A DNA stretch of 64,000 nucleotides from Streptomyces sp. NBC_00285 (GTDB lineage Bacteria > Actinomycetota > Actinomycetes > Streptomycetales > Streptomycetaceae). The stretch covers positions 930,001-994,000 of the forward strand of contig NZ_CP108055.1 in the NCBI RefSeq assembly GCF_036174265.1, in the 5' to 3' direction. How positions within the stretch are numbered: the stretch's first letter is position 1; each line of letters starts with the position of its first letter. The translations under genes and the position numbers were made by a program. Positions 43,968-53,022 of this stretch are shown piece by piece. Below the pieces are notes generated by a model. The model saw nothing but the letters and a program-made list of their open reading frames with translations, was not told the origin of the DNA and did not search any database.

Positions 43968-44858
43968 GGGCCGCACACCGGAGTACGCGTCGAGGAACTC
44001 ACCGAGATCACGCACCTCGCGCTGGTCTCCTACAAGCTCCCGGACACCGGCGAGATCGTCCCGCTGTTGCAGATCGTGCCGTCCAAGAGCCACGAAGAAC
44101 GGCTGCTGCTGGTCAGCCCGGAACTGGCCAGCGTCCTGGCCACGATCAGCAAGCGCCTGCGGGACGCCAATGGCGGCAAGATCCCGCTCACCGCCCGCTA
44201 CGACGACCACGAACGCGTCACCGGGCCAGTGCTGCCGCACCTCTTCCAGCGCCGCCACTACTGGCAGCCGCAGGTCATGGGCCAGAACACCGTCTCCCGC
44301 CTGCTCCGCAAGACCCTGGAACGGATGGGGCTGCGCGACCAGGCCGGCAACCCGATGCGCTACACGCCCCACGACTTCCGCAGGATGTTCGCGACCGAGG
44401 CCGTCACCGGCGGACTGCCTGTCCACATCGCCGCCCGCATCCTCGGACATAAAGCCCTGACGACCACTCAGGCATACCTCGCGGTCTTCCAGGACGACCT
44501 GATCCGCACCTACCGCGGCTTCCTCGACCGCCGCCGGGCCGAACGCCCCGTCGAGGAATACCGGGAGCCCACCGAGCAGGAGTGGCGCGCCTTCCAGCAG
44601 CACTTCGAGCTGCGCAAGGTCTCCCTGGGGACCTGCGGGCGCCCCTACGGAACCCCGTGCAAGCACGAACACGCCTGCATCCGCTGCCCGGTCCTCCAGA
44701 TCGACCCCCGCCAACGGGGCCGCCTCATCGAGATCATCCAGAACCTCCACGAACGCATCCGCGAAGCCCGCGGCAACGGCTGGCTCGGAGAAGTCGAAGG
44801 ACTCCAGGCCAGCCTCGACGCCGCCACTGCCAAGCTCAACAGCCTCACCCTGCCGTAG
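43968..44858 (+). pseudogene. tyrosine recombinase/integrase, C-terminal catalytic part only
   Basis: About 296 residues with the catalytic core of a phage-type integrase: Arg in GVRVEELTEITH, the HxxR box HDFRRMF, His in ILGHKALTTTQAY with the nucleophilic Tyr in TQAYLAVF. A cysteine-rich region (CGRPYGTPCKHEHACIRCP) and a helical tail follow, as in transposon-borne integrases of actinomycetes. No start codon or N-terminal SAM-like/core-binding domain: sequence similarity begins abruptly just after the TetR stop. Dead remnant of a mobile element. Confidence 0.85.
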
Positions 44859-44980
44859 GCGGAGGGCACATCGATACTTCGGACATCCGCAGGCCACCGA
44901 CGCAGTACGGCGTCGTACGCCGCGTAGAAGGCCCCCTCGCCATCCATGGCTCCTCCGTGAAATTATTAGATCATCAACTT

Positions 44981-44995
44981 TCTCGACAATCGAGA
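44981..44995. promoter_or_regulatory. TCTCGA-N3-TCGAGA palindrome before MarR 45016
   Basis: Perfect 6-bp arms 20 bp before the start codon, inside an A/T-rich patch (44960-45000). Candidate autoregulatory site. Confidence 0.55.
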
Positions 44996-45015
44996 CAATA
45001 GCGCGGAGGTGACGT

Positions 45016-45489
45016 ATGGACGACCAGGACCCCGCACTCCGACTGGTCCATCTGCTGCGGGCCATCACGGTCGAACTCGACCTCTTCGGCGCCGAGTTCG
45101 CCGACGGCAACGGGCTGCATCCCACCGACGTACGCGCACTGATCCACCTGCTGGACGCCAGTCGTGCAGACCTCATCGCCACACCAGGCCGGCTCGGCAG
45201 CCAGCTGGGGTTGAACTCGGCCTCCGTCACGGCGCTGATCGACCGGCTGGAGCGGCTGGGCCTCGTCCGCCGCGAACGGGACACCCACGACCGCCGCCGG
45301 GTCCTGTTGGCGGTGGAGGACAAGGCTGTGGCCCTGGGCTGGTCGTTCTTCGGACCACTGATCAACAACATGGTCGCGGCTATGCGTTCCTTCGACGATG
45401 CGGAGCTGACCACGGTGCTGCGTTTCCTGGTGGAGATGCGCGACGCCGCTGCCGCAGGACGGCAAGCCCAGCGGGAGGGCGCCACCTGA
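45016..45489 (+). CDS. MarR-family regulator
   Basis: 157 residues. HTH TPGRLGSQLGLNSASVTALIDRLERLGLVRRERDTHDRRRVLLAV: the DxRxR wing is intact. An acidic helix begins the protein (PALRLVHLLRAITVELDLFG). Ribosome binding site GGAGGTGACGT. It now sits between two mobile-element remnants; its natural target is not evident. Confidence 0.92.
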   Translation: MDDQDPALRLVHLLRAITVELDLFGAEFADGNGLHPTDVRALIHLLDASRADLIATPGRLGSQLGLNSASVTALIDRLERLGLVRRERDTHDRRRVLLAVEDKAVALGWSFFGPLINNMVAAMRSFDDAELTTVLRFLVEMRDAAAAGRQAQREGAT

Positions 45490-45649
45490 CGGTGAAGCCT
45501 GAGCGGGACGGCGCGGGTGGGAAAATCAACTGGGCAGAGTGTGGCTCCCCTTCAGAGACGTTCCTGATCAGGCCGTGAGGTCGTAGTTGTGCTGGTCGGG
45601 GGTGGGGTTGAGGCGTTCGTGTTCGCGGGCGAGGTGGTGTCGCCGGTAG

Positions 45650-46000
45650 GCGGCAAACCCGTCCCCGGACGATCCCGCTCTGATCGAGTACTGGCGGGAC
45701 CGCCGCCGCAGGAAAGCGCCACCGCCGATGGACAAGACGAGTCTTCTCCTGGCGGTCCGGCAGCAGGGGCTCTGTCCTCTCTGCAAACAGGCGCTGATCG
45801 CCGGAGCCGAGTACGAACCGGACAGCCCACGCGAGTGGATCAACTGGTTCGCGGCCTCGAAGAAGATGCTCCACAAGCATCACTTCACCTACCGGCGAGA
45901 CAGCGGCACGGACGAGCGGAACAACCTTCGCCTCGTGCACTCCGAATGCCACCGCCAGCACCACGCGGGCGACGGCGAACGGGCCACATCACCCTGCTGA
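45650..46000 (+). pseudogene. group II intron reverse transcriptase/maturase, C-terminal HNH fragment
   Basis: In the frame of the ATG at 45728, similarity starts earlier at SPDDPALIEYWRDRRRRKA (a hallmark linker of intron maturases) and continues through an HNH zinc module: CPLC near residue 16, HKHHFTYRRDSGTDERNNLRLVHSECHRQHH. The reverse transcriptase and X domains are absent; a stop at 45647 closes the frame upstream. The HNH part alone may still be translatable, but the element is dead. Confidence 0.85.
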
Positions 46001-46025
46001 CCTGCGAAGCCCATGGGGCTTGCTT

Positions 46026-46100
<75 letters not shown>

Positions 46101-46109
46101 CACAGCGGG

Positions 46110-47288
46110 CTACCGCCGTACGCGCGGCATACCCAGACCGATCCAAGAGATGATCTCCCGCTGGATCTCGTTGTTGCCGCCGCCGAAGGTGAAGATCACC
46201 GCCGAACGGTAGCCGCGCTCCAGTTCGCCGTGGAGGACGGCACCCTCCGAGCCCTCCTTCAGGGCGCCGGCCGCCGCGACGATCTCCATGAGCCACGCGT
46301 AGGCGTCCCGGCGGGCCTCGGAGCCGTAGACCTTGACCGCGGAGGCGTCCTGCGGGGTGAGGGTGCCGTCCTGGACGGCGCCCACCATCCGCCAGTTGAG
46401 GAGTTTGAGCGCGTCGAGACGCGTGTGGGTCTGGGCGAGGCGGCGGCGCACCCAGGGCAGGTCGATCACGCGGCGGCCGTCGGCGAGCTTGGTCTCCGCC
46501 GCCCATCGCTGCACGTTGTGCAGGGCGCGGATCGCCATCGTGCCGTGGGCCGCGAGCGTGACCCGCTCGTGGTTGAGCTGGTTGGTGATCAGCCGCCAGC
46601 CCTGGTTCTCCTCGCCGACGCGGTGCGAGACGGGGACGCGGACGTTCTCGTAGTAGCTGGCCGTGGTGTCGTGCGAGGCGAGGGTGTTGATGACCGTGCA
46701 GGAGTAGCCGGGGTCGGTGGTCGGCATCAGGAGCATGGTGATGCCCTTGTGCGGCGGGGCGTCGGGGTCGGTGCGGACGGCGAGCCAGACCCAGTCGGCG
46801 GTGTCGCCGTTGGTGGTCCAGATCTTGTGGCCGTTGACGACGTAGTCGTCGCCGTCCCGTACCGCGCGGGTCTTCAGGGCCGCCAGGTCGGTGCCCGCGT
46901 CGGGCTCGCTGTAGCCGATCGCGAAGTCGATCTCACCGGCGAGGATGCGCGGCAGGAACCAGGACTTCTGCTCGTCGGTGCCGTACCGCATGATCGTCGG
47001 GCCGACGGTGTTCAGGGCCATCAGAGGCAGCGGTACGCCGGCCTGGGCGGCCTCGTCGAAGAAGATGAACTGGTCCGTCGCGGTCAGGCCGCGGCCGCCG
47101 TACTCCTTGGGCCAGCCCACCCCGAGCCAGCCGTCCGCGCCGAGGCGCCGGATGGTGTCGCGGTAGAAGCGCTTCTGGGCGTCCCGGTCGGTGAAACGGG
47201 CGTGCGCGTTGTCCGGGACCAGATCGGCGAAGTACGTGCTCAGTTCGGTGCGCAGCCGATGCTGTTCGGGTGTGTGGTCGAGATGCAC
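46110..47288 (-). CDS. acyl-CoA dehydrogenase
   Basis: 392 residues from a GTG at 47288 that follows GGAGG; the open frame continues upstream to 47675 in poor coding. FAD/substrate segments: GWPKEYGGRGLTATDQFIFFDEA, IGYSEPDAGTDLAALKTRAVRDGDDYVVNGHKIWTTNG as the usual beta domain (seen as YSEPDAGTDL and NGHKIWTTNGD), and a C-terminal GGGNNEIQREIISWIGLGMPR. The catalytic base position of short/medium-chain enzymes (Glu near residue 245) appears in the LNHERVTLA/region and cannot be fixed by eye. It belongs with the FadE-like enzymes that dehydrogenate branched or steroid-type acyl-CoAs. The group II intron remnant ends 10 bp beyond its stop. Confidence 0.9.
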   Translation of the reverse strand: MHLDHTPEQHRLRTELSTYFADLVPDNAHARFTDRDAQKRFYRDTIRRLGADGWLGVGWPKEYGGRGLTATDQFIFFDEAAQAGVPLPLMALNTVGPTIMRYGTDEQKSWFLPRILAGEIDFAIGYSEPDAGTDLAALKTRAVRDGDDYVVNGHKIWTTNGDTADWVWLAVRTDPDAPPHKGITMLLMPTTDPGYSCTVINTLASHDTTASYYENVRVPVSHRVGEENQGWRLITNQLNHERVTLAAHGTMAIRALHNVQRWAAETKLADGRRVIDLPWVRRRLAQTHTRLDALKLLNWRMVGAVQDGTLTPQDASAVKVYGSEARRDAYAWLMEIVAAAGALKEGSEGAVLHGELERGYRSAVIFTFGGGNNEIQREIISWIGLGMPRVRR

Positions 47289-47358
47289 GACGCCTCCAGG
47301 CTCCCGGGCCGGTCCTGACGGCGCACACGGTAGAACGTGTTCCAGAAATTGGGAACGG

Positions 47359-47733
47359 TCAGGCGAGGGTCGCCATGAAGTCCGTGCATTCCTGGGCGCA
47401 CTCGCGGCACGCCTTGGCCGCGTCCTCGTTGCCGGCATGCAGGTCGAGGACCTGGGCGCACTCCAGGCAGACCGATCGGCACCATTCCAGCTGGGCGCGG
47501 ATCCCGGCCTCGTCGAGATGGTTCTCCTCGGAGAGCACACGACAGGTCGCGTCGCACACCTCCGCGCACATGATGCCCTTGCGGCGCAGTAGTTCCTGCT
47601 CCTCGTCGCCGTCCGGATCGACCAGGCTCGCACGCAGCGCACAGACACGTGCACACTCGGTGCACGCCTGGGCACACGCGAAGCGGTCCTCCAGGAAGCG
47701 GAAGAGTTCCTGTTGGGAAGTAGTCGTCGTCAC
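47359..47733 (-). CDS. four-helix-bundle copper-binding protein (Csp/DUF326-like)
   Basis: 124 residues with thirteen cysteines, most in CxxxC/CxxC pairs lining helices: CAQACTECARVC, CAEVCDATC, CRSVCLECAQ, CRECAQEC. This is the pattern of cytosolic copper-storage proteins (Csp3-like), which hold many Cu(I) ions inside a four-helix bundle. No Tat or Sec signal, so cytosolic. GTG start. Alone in the minus direction, no CsoR or CopA gene adjacent. Confidence 0.9.
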   Translation of the reverse strand: MTTTTSQQELFRFLEDRFACAQACTECARVCALRASLVDPDGDEEQELLRRKGIMCAEVCDATCRVLSEENHLDEAGIRAQLEWCRSVCLECAQVLDLHAGNEDAAKACRECAQECTDFMATLA

Positions 47734-47840
47734 ACCGGTCGGGTAGCCGGGGTCCGGGCCGTCAAACCCGGTGTTCTGGGGGGTTTCCGTCCGGGTGGGC
47801 CGAGTCGGTTCGCCCGGGGTGCCAGGGGTACTCGCGTGGC

Positions 47841-48218
47841 ATGAACCAAGCCGTGAACACCGAATGGATGGACCTCGCCGCGGGCCGGGGCGGCCTCGCG
47901 GCCGGGCTGATCGTGGCGGGTGTGGTGATCGTCGCGGTCCTGATCGGCGCCTTCTGGCTGGGCGCCCGGGTCAGGCGCAACGAGTCGCGCCCGCCCACTC
48001 CCGAGGAACAGCCGAAACTGCCGGAGGGCGGACCGGTCCGTGAGGTCCGGGAGCACCGGGAGGCCGACGAGATGCCCAGGAGTGACACCCGGCTGACCCC
48101 GCACGAGCTGCCGGGTCACGGCAACAGTCCGACCCGGACGGGCTCGTCGCAGGAGCGGCCCCGCTGGGACGAGGGCGGCAGCGGGGGCTTCGGCAGCGGG
48201 GGCCCGGGGCGCAGCTGA
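47841..48218 (+). CDS. DUF6479-family membrane-anchored protein
   Basis: 125 residues: one N-terminal transmembrane helix (GLIVAGVVIVAVLIGAFWLGARVRR, about 23-46) and a long hydrophilic tail with the family motif RRNESRPPTPEEQPKLPEGG, ending in Gly/Ser repeats. Common in Streptomyces; function unknown. Divergent from the copper protein. Confidence 0.85.
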   Translation: MNQAVNTEWMDLAAGRGGLAAGLIVAGVVIVAVLIGAFWLGARVRRNESRPPTPEEQPKLPEGGPVREVREHREADEMPRSDTRLTPHELPGHGNSPTRTGSSQERPRWDEGGSGGFGSGGPGRS

Positions 48219-48234
48219 CGTGTCCGGCCACGTG

Positions 48235-48432
48235 AAGGTGCCCCGGCACTACATACCGGCCCTTGGGGGTGATGGCGTACGCGCCCCGCCCGCCGACCAG
48301 GGCGGCGAAGACCGCCTCGTCGTGCCAGCTGGGCGCGCACAGCCACCCGATGGCCCCGATGAGCGCCCCGCGCTCTCCGTCGACCAGCAGCGCGTAGTCG
48401 TGCAGCGCGTGGGGCGGGAAGGGCGTGTTCAT
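48235..48432 (-). pseudogene. GH15 glucoamylase/trehalase-like N-terminus, truncated
   Basis: From the ATG at 48432, HDYALLVDGERGALIGAIGWLCAPSWHDEAVFAALVGG resembles the first 40 residues of GH15 proteins (IEDYALIGD..IDWLCLPRFDSPACFAALLG), seen here as HDYALL, IGWLCAPSW and FAALVGG. After about residue 55 similarity ends and the frame runs into the DUF6479 gene on the other strand. The remaining catalytic domain (some 550 residues) is missing. Part of the match could instead come from a short standalone relative. Confidence 0.6.
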
Positions 48433-48496
48433 GGCGTATGGGTACCCAGGGGGTACGGAGGTCAACGGGGTGTCGTACGACCGGGAGGGCCTGCCC

Positions 48497-50128
48497 TCAA
48501 CGCTCCCCGCGGCTCCCCGCCGCCGTCGCCGTAGCCGCCTCGGCGGAGACGCCACCACCTGCCGGGTTCGACGCGGCGATCTGCGTGTGTCCGGCCCCCG
48601 CGCTCCGGGGGCGGCGGAGCAGCACGAGGGCGACCAGCGCGGCGAGCAGGGTGAGTGCGCCGGCGACCGTCAGGCTCAGCCGCAGCCCGTCCAGGAAGGC
48701 CTCGCTCAGGGCACCCATGGCCCGCCCCGTGTCCGCGCCCAGGTCGAGCCCGGCGACCGCGCCCAGCCCTCCCTGGTCCGCCGCCGCGAGGACCCGTTCC
48801 CCTGCCGGCCCGCTCACTTCGGCCTCGGCCAGGTGAGCGGGGAAGGTGTGCAGCGCCCGGGTGGTCAGCAGGGCGCCCAGGACGGCCGGGCCGAGCGCGC
48901 CGCCGACCTGCCGGAAGGCGTTGTTGCCCGCCGCGGCCATGCCGGCGAGGTGGTGCGGCACGGAGGCCACGGCCGTCGCGGTCATCGGGGTCATGACCAC
49001 CCCCATTCCGAGCCCCAGGGGCACCAGCCGCCAGGCCAGTGACATGAAGGAGGTGTCCGCGTCGACGCCGATGAGTGCGAACAGCGAGGCCGAGACAAGG
49101 AGCAGACCGCCCGTGATCAGCACGCGAGCGGATATCCGGTGCATGAGGCGTCCCACCGGCCCGCCGACCAGGAGAGCGCACGCGGTCACCATCAGCAGTC
49201 GCCGGGCCGCCTCCAGGGTGTCGAGTCGCTGCACCATCCCGAAGTAGAGGCTGAGCAGGAAGAAGAAGCCGATCAGCGCGAGGAAGGTCATCATCGCGAC
49301 GACCGTGGTGGCGGTGAAGGCCGGGCTGCGGAACAGTGCGAGGTCGAGCATCGGACTGTCGCTGCGCCGTTCCGCGAGCACGAAGGCGACACCGCCGACG
49401 ACAGCCACCGCGAGGGCCGTCAGCACCTTCGGGCCGGTGAAGGAGTCGGCTCCGCCCTCGATGACGCCGTAGACCAGGGCGGTGACGGTCACCGTGGCGG
49501 TGATCTGGCCGGGCCAGTCGAGCCGCCGCTCGAAGGGCGCGCGCGAGTCGGTCAGCAGTCCGGCGGCGATGCCTGCGGCGAGCAGCGAGACGGGGATCGC
49601 CAGCAGGTAGATCCAGCGCCAGGCGTAGTGGTCGAGGATCACTCCGGCGATGATCGGGCCGACGGCGAGCGCCGCCATCAGCGAGGTGGCCCACAGGCCG
49701 ATGAACTTGCCGCGCTCCCGGTGGTCGGGCACCGAGTGGCTGATCAGCGCCAGCGTGGTGGGCAGCAGCGTGGCCGCGCCGAGTCCGGCGAGAGCCTGGC
49801 CGACCCACAGCATCTGCACCGACTGGGCGGTGAGCGCGACGGTGGCACCGGCCGCGGAGAACAGCAGCCCGCCCAGGAACACCTTCTTGCGTCCGTAGAC
49901 GTCACCGACGACACCGGCAGTCAGGATGAACGCGGCCATGGGAAGGACGAACGCGTCCTGCACCCAGGACAGTTGGGCGGTCGTGGCACCCAGCGCCGAC
50001 TGGATGACGGGCAGGCTCACGGCGACCGTGGTGACCGGCAGATAGGCGACGAAGACGCCGAGGCAGGCCATGACGAGCGTGGCAGCCCGCCGCTCGGCCG
50101 ACCCGCTTGCCGGGGTTGTGACATTCAC
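48497..50128 (-). CDS. DHA2-type MFS efflux pump (14 TM)
   Basis: 543 residues. TM1 AATLVMACLGVFVAYLPVTTVAVSLP, loop LSWVQDAFVLPMAAFILTAGVVGDVYGRKKVF with motif A, and GERGKFIGLWATSLMAALAVGPIIAGVI as motif C-like region; a 14-helix EmrB/QacA layout. Short cytosolic C-terminus. Divergent from the double-Lrp regulator at 50288 with 159 bp between, so probably under its control. Exports hydrophobic drugs by proton antiport. Confidence 0.92.
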   Translation of the reverse strand: MNVTTPASGSAERRAATLVMACLGVFVAYLPVTTVAVSLPVIQSALGATTAQLSWVQDAFVLPMAAFILTAGVVGDVYGRKKVFLGGLLFSAAGATVALTAQSVQMLWVGQALAGLGAATLLPTTLALISHSVPDHRERGKFIGLWATSLMAALAVGPIIAGVILDHYAWRWIYLLAIPVSLLAAGIAAGLLTDSRAPFERRLDWPGQITATVTVTALVYGVIEGGADSFTGPKVLTALAVAVVGGVAFVLAERRSDSPMLDLALFRSPAFTATTVVAMMTFLALIGFFFLLSLYFGMVQRLDTLEAARRLLMVTACALLVGGPVGRLMHRISARVLITGGLLLVSASLFALIGVDADTSFMSLAWRLVPLGLGMGVVMTPMTATAVASVPHHLAGMAAAGNNAFRQVGGALGPAVLGALLTTRALHTFPAHLAEAEVSGPAGERVLAAADQGGLGAVAGLDLGADTGRAMGALSEAFLDGLRLSLTVAGALTLLAALVALVLLRRPRSAGAGHTQIAASNPAGGGVSAEAATATAAGSRGER

Positions 50129-50287
50129 GGGAACTCTCCTCTACGGCGACGCGCACCGCGGTCGTTCACTTGCTGCTGGGGATCTCGGGCGCCCCAGCTT
50201 CGGCGACACCGGGCCGAATCCCCAACGCTGCAGCCATGAACGAACGTAAACCTCTATCGAGGCCGCCTCTGCTGTCAGACTTCCCCC

Positions 50288-51283
50288 ATGGCCGACGAGA
50301 TCGACAGAAGAATCCTCCGTGCGTTGCACCACTCCCCGCGTGCCTCGTTCCGGCTCATCGGCGAGGTCGCCGGGGTGTCCGAGCAGACCGCTGCCCGCCG
50401 CTATCAGGCTCTGCGGCGCGAGGGAGTGATGCGGGTGGTTGGCCTGGTCAACCCGGAGGCGCACGGGCTGGCGCGCTGGATCACCCGCATCCGCTGCCGC
50501 CCCGACCGGGTCGCTTCGCTGGCGGACGCCCTCACCCGCCGGCCCGACATCGCCTACGTCGGTCTCGCGTCCGGCGGCTCGGAGATCATCTGCATGATCC
50601 ACTCGCCGGTCGACGCCGCGCGCGACGACATCCTGCTGCGGCAGCTGCCCAAGGCCGCCTCGGTGCTGGACGTCAGCATCGACCTGCTCATCCACCCCTT
50701 CGGCACCGACAGCTTCTCCGGATGGGGCGGCTACGGCGGTCACCTCACTCCCGAGCAGGTGGACCTGCTCACCGATGACCGGTCGGCCACGCCCACCGGG
50801 CCCCAGGACCCGCCCGGCGCCGAGGACACCCCGCTGCTCGACGCGCTCGCCGAGGACGGCCGTACCACCCACACCCGGCTCGCCGAACTCACCGGCTGGT
50901 CCACGGCACGCGTCGCCCGCCGGCTCGCCGCCCTGGAGTCATCGGGAGCCCTGTCCTACGACATCGACCTGCTCGCCGAACGCCTGGGCCACCACCTCAA
51001 CGCCACCCTCTGGCTGCGCGTCACCCCGGCTCATCTCCGCCAGGTCGGCGAGGAGTTGGCGGGCCACGACGAGGTGGCCTTCGCCTGCGCCAAGAGCGGC
51101 GAGGACAACATCATGGTCGTCGTCACCTGCCGGGACGCGGAGGACCTCTACCGCTACCTCACCACCCGCGTGGCCGCCGTGCCCGGCATCGACGCCTACA
51201 GCGTCAGCATCCGGGTCCGCCGCCTCAAGCAGGCCGCCTCGCTCATCGCGCACGGCAGACTGATCCCGTCGAGCCCTGCATAG
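50288..51283 (+). CDS. Lrp/AsnC-family regulator with duplicated domain organisation
   Basis: 331 residues, twice the usual Lrp size. First HTH at about 5-50 (IDRRILRALHHSPRASFRLIGEVAGVSEQTAARRYQAL) and first RAM-like sensor; second HTH at about 185-230 (DTPLLDALAEDGRTTHTRLAELTGWSTARVARRLAAL) followed by a second sensor ending VRRLKQAASLI. Such double-Lrp proteins are common in Streptomyces and often sit next to transporters. Here it faces the DHA2 pump. Confidence 0.9.
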   Translation: MADEIDRRILRALHHSPRASFRLIGEVAGVSEQTAARRYQALRREGVMRVVGLVNPEAHGLARWITRIRCRPDRVASLADALTRRPDIAYVGLASGGSEIICMIHSPVDAARDDILLRQLPKAASVLDVSIDLLIHPFGTDSFSGWGGYGGHLTPEQVDLLTDDRSATPTGPQDPPGAEDTPLLDALAEDGRTTHTRLAELTGWSTARVARRLAALESSGALSYDIDLLAERLGHHLNATLWLRVTPAHLRQVGEELAGHDEVAFACAKSGEDNIMVVVTCRDAEDLYRYLTTRVAAVPGIDAYSVSIRVRRLKQAASLIAHGRLIPSSPA

Positions 51284-51449
51284 CAGCCGCCCGAAGGCCG
51301 GCATCAGGCAGGACGACGCACCATCCCCGGACCGCTCGACTCCGTCGGCCGCATCCGGTCACGCCGGCCACGGGGCAAGGAGACAACTGCTGTTCGGATC
51401 GCGGACGTTGACCCGCACCGGGTGCGACAGCAGAATGATCCCGCCCCTT

Positions 51450-51463
51450 TGAGAGCGCTCTCA
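51450..51463. promoter_or_regulatory. CebR/LacI-type operator TGAGAGCGCTCTCA
   Basis: A perfect 14-bp palindrome 30 bp before the Tat-exported protein's ATG. Streptomyces CebR and related LacI-family sugar regulators bind TGGGAGCGCTCCCA; this differs only by a symmetric A/T change. Confidence 0.75.
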
Positions 51464-51493
51464 CGCTTCCGGCCCGTCCTTCCGAGGAGTCCC

Positions 51494-52867
51494 ATGAACG
51501 GCAGCCCACGCCGGCCCCTCAGCCGCCGTACGCTCATCGCGACCGGCCTCGGTGCCACGGTCCTCACTGCGACCGGCGCCGGCCCGGCACGGGCGGCGCA
51601 GGGCGGGTCGGCGGCCTCCGCGCCACGCCGCGCGCGGACTTTCCTCGCCGCCGCCATGGACGCCTACCCGGACCACGGCACCATCCGGCTCGCGCAGAGC
51701 TACGCCGACCAGGCGGGCCTGTTCAGTACCGCGTTCACCTACGACAACGCCCTCACGATCCTGGCCCTCCTCGCCTCCCCCGGGGGCGAGAGCCGGGCCG
51801 TGGCACTCGGTGACGCGCTCCTCTACGCCCAGGCCCACGACCCCGCCCACGACGACGGCAGACTGCGGCAGGCGTACAACGTCGGGCCGTACACCTTCTA
51901 CGACGGCTCCCCGCAGCCGGACGGGTTCGTCCGGGCGGACGGTACGGCCAATGTCGGTACCCAGTTCGGCTTCACCGGCACCGCGGTGGGCGACATGGCG
52001 TGGGCCGGTATCGCGCTCGGCGCGCTCGCGGAGCGGACCGGTGGGCGGCGCTTCCTCACCGGCGCGGTGCGGATCGGCGAGTGGATCGAGCGGGTGGGGC
52101 GGACCGACGAGCCGCTGGGCGGTTACAAGTTCGGCGTCAACGGGGCCGACGAGCGGCTGCCATTCACCTCGACCGAGCACAACACCGACCTGGTCGGCCT
52201 GTTCGGGCGGCTCGCCCGGCTGACCGGGGACCGGGTCTGGCGGGAGCGCCGCGCACGGGCGCGAGCGTTCGTCGGGAAGATGTGGGAGCCGTCGGGTGGT
52301 TTCTTCTACACCGGCTCCAACGACGGCGTGACGATCAACAAGTCCCCGGTCCCCGAGGACACCCAGACCTGGACCCACCTCGCCCTCGACTCCCGGACGC
52401 ACTCGCGCTCGCTCGACTGGGCCGCGACCGAACTGGCCGTACTGGACACGGCCGGCCGCACCAACAGCACGGTCCCGTCCGGTCAGTCCTACGAAGGCGT
52501 CACCTTCAGCTCGGCGAGTCTGCTGGCGAACGAGGCCGCCCCGATCGCCGACGGCCAGCCGAGGCCGGACCGCAACGGCGTCTGGTTCGAGGGCACCGCC
52601 CATCTCGCCCTGGCCCTGCGCGAGCGAGGTTCGGCCGGCGACGAGAAGCGCGCCCACCGTCTGCTCGCCTCGATCGAACGCGCCCAGGACCTTCTCGGCG
52701 ACACCCAGACCATCGGCGGCACTCCGCTCCCCGTCCGCTCCGGAGTCGTCTCGGCGAGCAGCCCGCTCGACACCGGTTTCGGGTTCGGCTACTACCCCTA
52801 CCGGCACGCGGGTGCCACCGCCTGGTACCTCCTAGCGACGGCCCGGGCCAATCCACTGCGGGCGTGA
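51494..52867 (+). CDS. Tat-exported (alpha/alpha)6-barrel protein, putative glycoside-active enzyme
   Basis: 457 residues from the ATG at 51494. Twin-arginine signal: SRRTLIATGLGATVLTATGA followed by PARAA and probable cleavage near residue 37. The mature part has repeating helix pairs with FTYDNALTILALLA, WAGIALGALAERTGGRRFL and FGFGYYPY, as in six-hairpin glycosidases/lyases. I cannot assign a GH number. The LacI-type operator just upstream supports sugar-dependent control. Ribosome binding site GAGGAG. Confidence 0.8.
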   Translation: MNGSPRRPLSRRTLIATGLGATVLTATGAGPARAAQGGSAASAPRRARTFLAAAMDAYPDHGTIRLAQSYADQAGLFSTAFTYDNALTILALLASPGGESRAVALGDALLYAQAHDPAHDDGRLRQAYNVGPYTFYDGSPQPDGFVRADGTANVGTQFGFTGTAVGDMAWAGIALGALAERTGGRRFLTGAVRIGEWIERVGRTDEPLGGYKFGVNGADERLPFTSTEHNTDLVGLFGRLARLTGDRVWRERRARARAFVGKMWEPSGGFFYTGSNDGVTINKSPVPEDTQTWTHLALDSRTHSRSLDWAATELAVLDTAGRTNSTVPSGQSYEGVTFSSASLLANEAAPIADGQPRPDRNGVWFEGTAHLALALRERGSAGDEKRAHRLLASIERAQDLLGDTQTIGGTPLPVRSGVVSASSPLDTGFGFGYYPYRHAGATAWYLLATARANPLRA

Positions 52868-53022
52868 CCTCGTCGCCCGGTCACCGGGGACGGATCATCA
52901 TGCGGCGACGTGTGTCGGCTGAGCTGTGCGAGGCGCAGTGGGCGTCGCTGCGGGAGTCCTCGGCGTGCGGGCGTACGCCGCCGCCGAGGGGTTCCGCGAC
53001 ATTCCGGTTCCGGGCCGCCGGG

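Noticed and set aside
44863..45015. att site next to the integrase remnant
   Set aside because: No tRNA gene and no direct repeat found on either side of the fragment.
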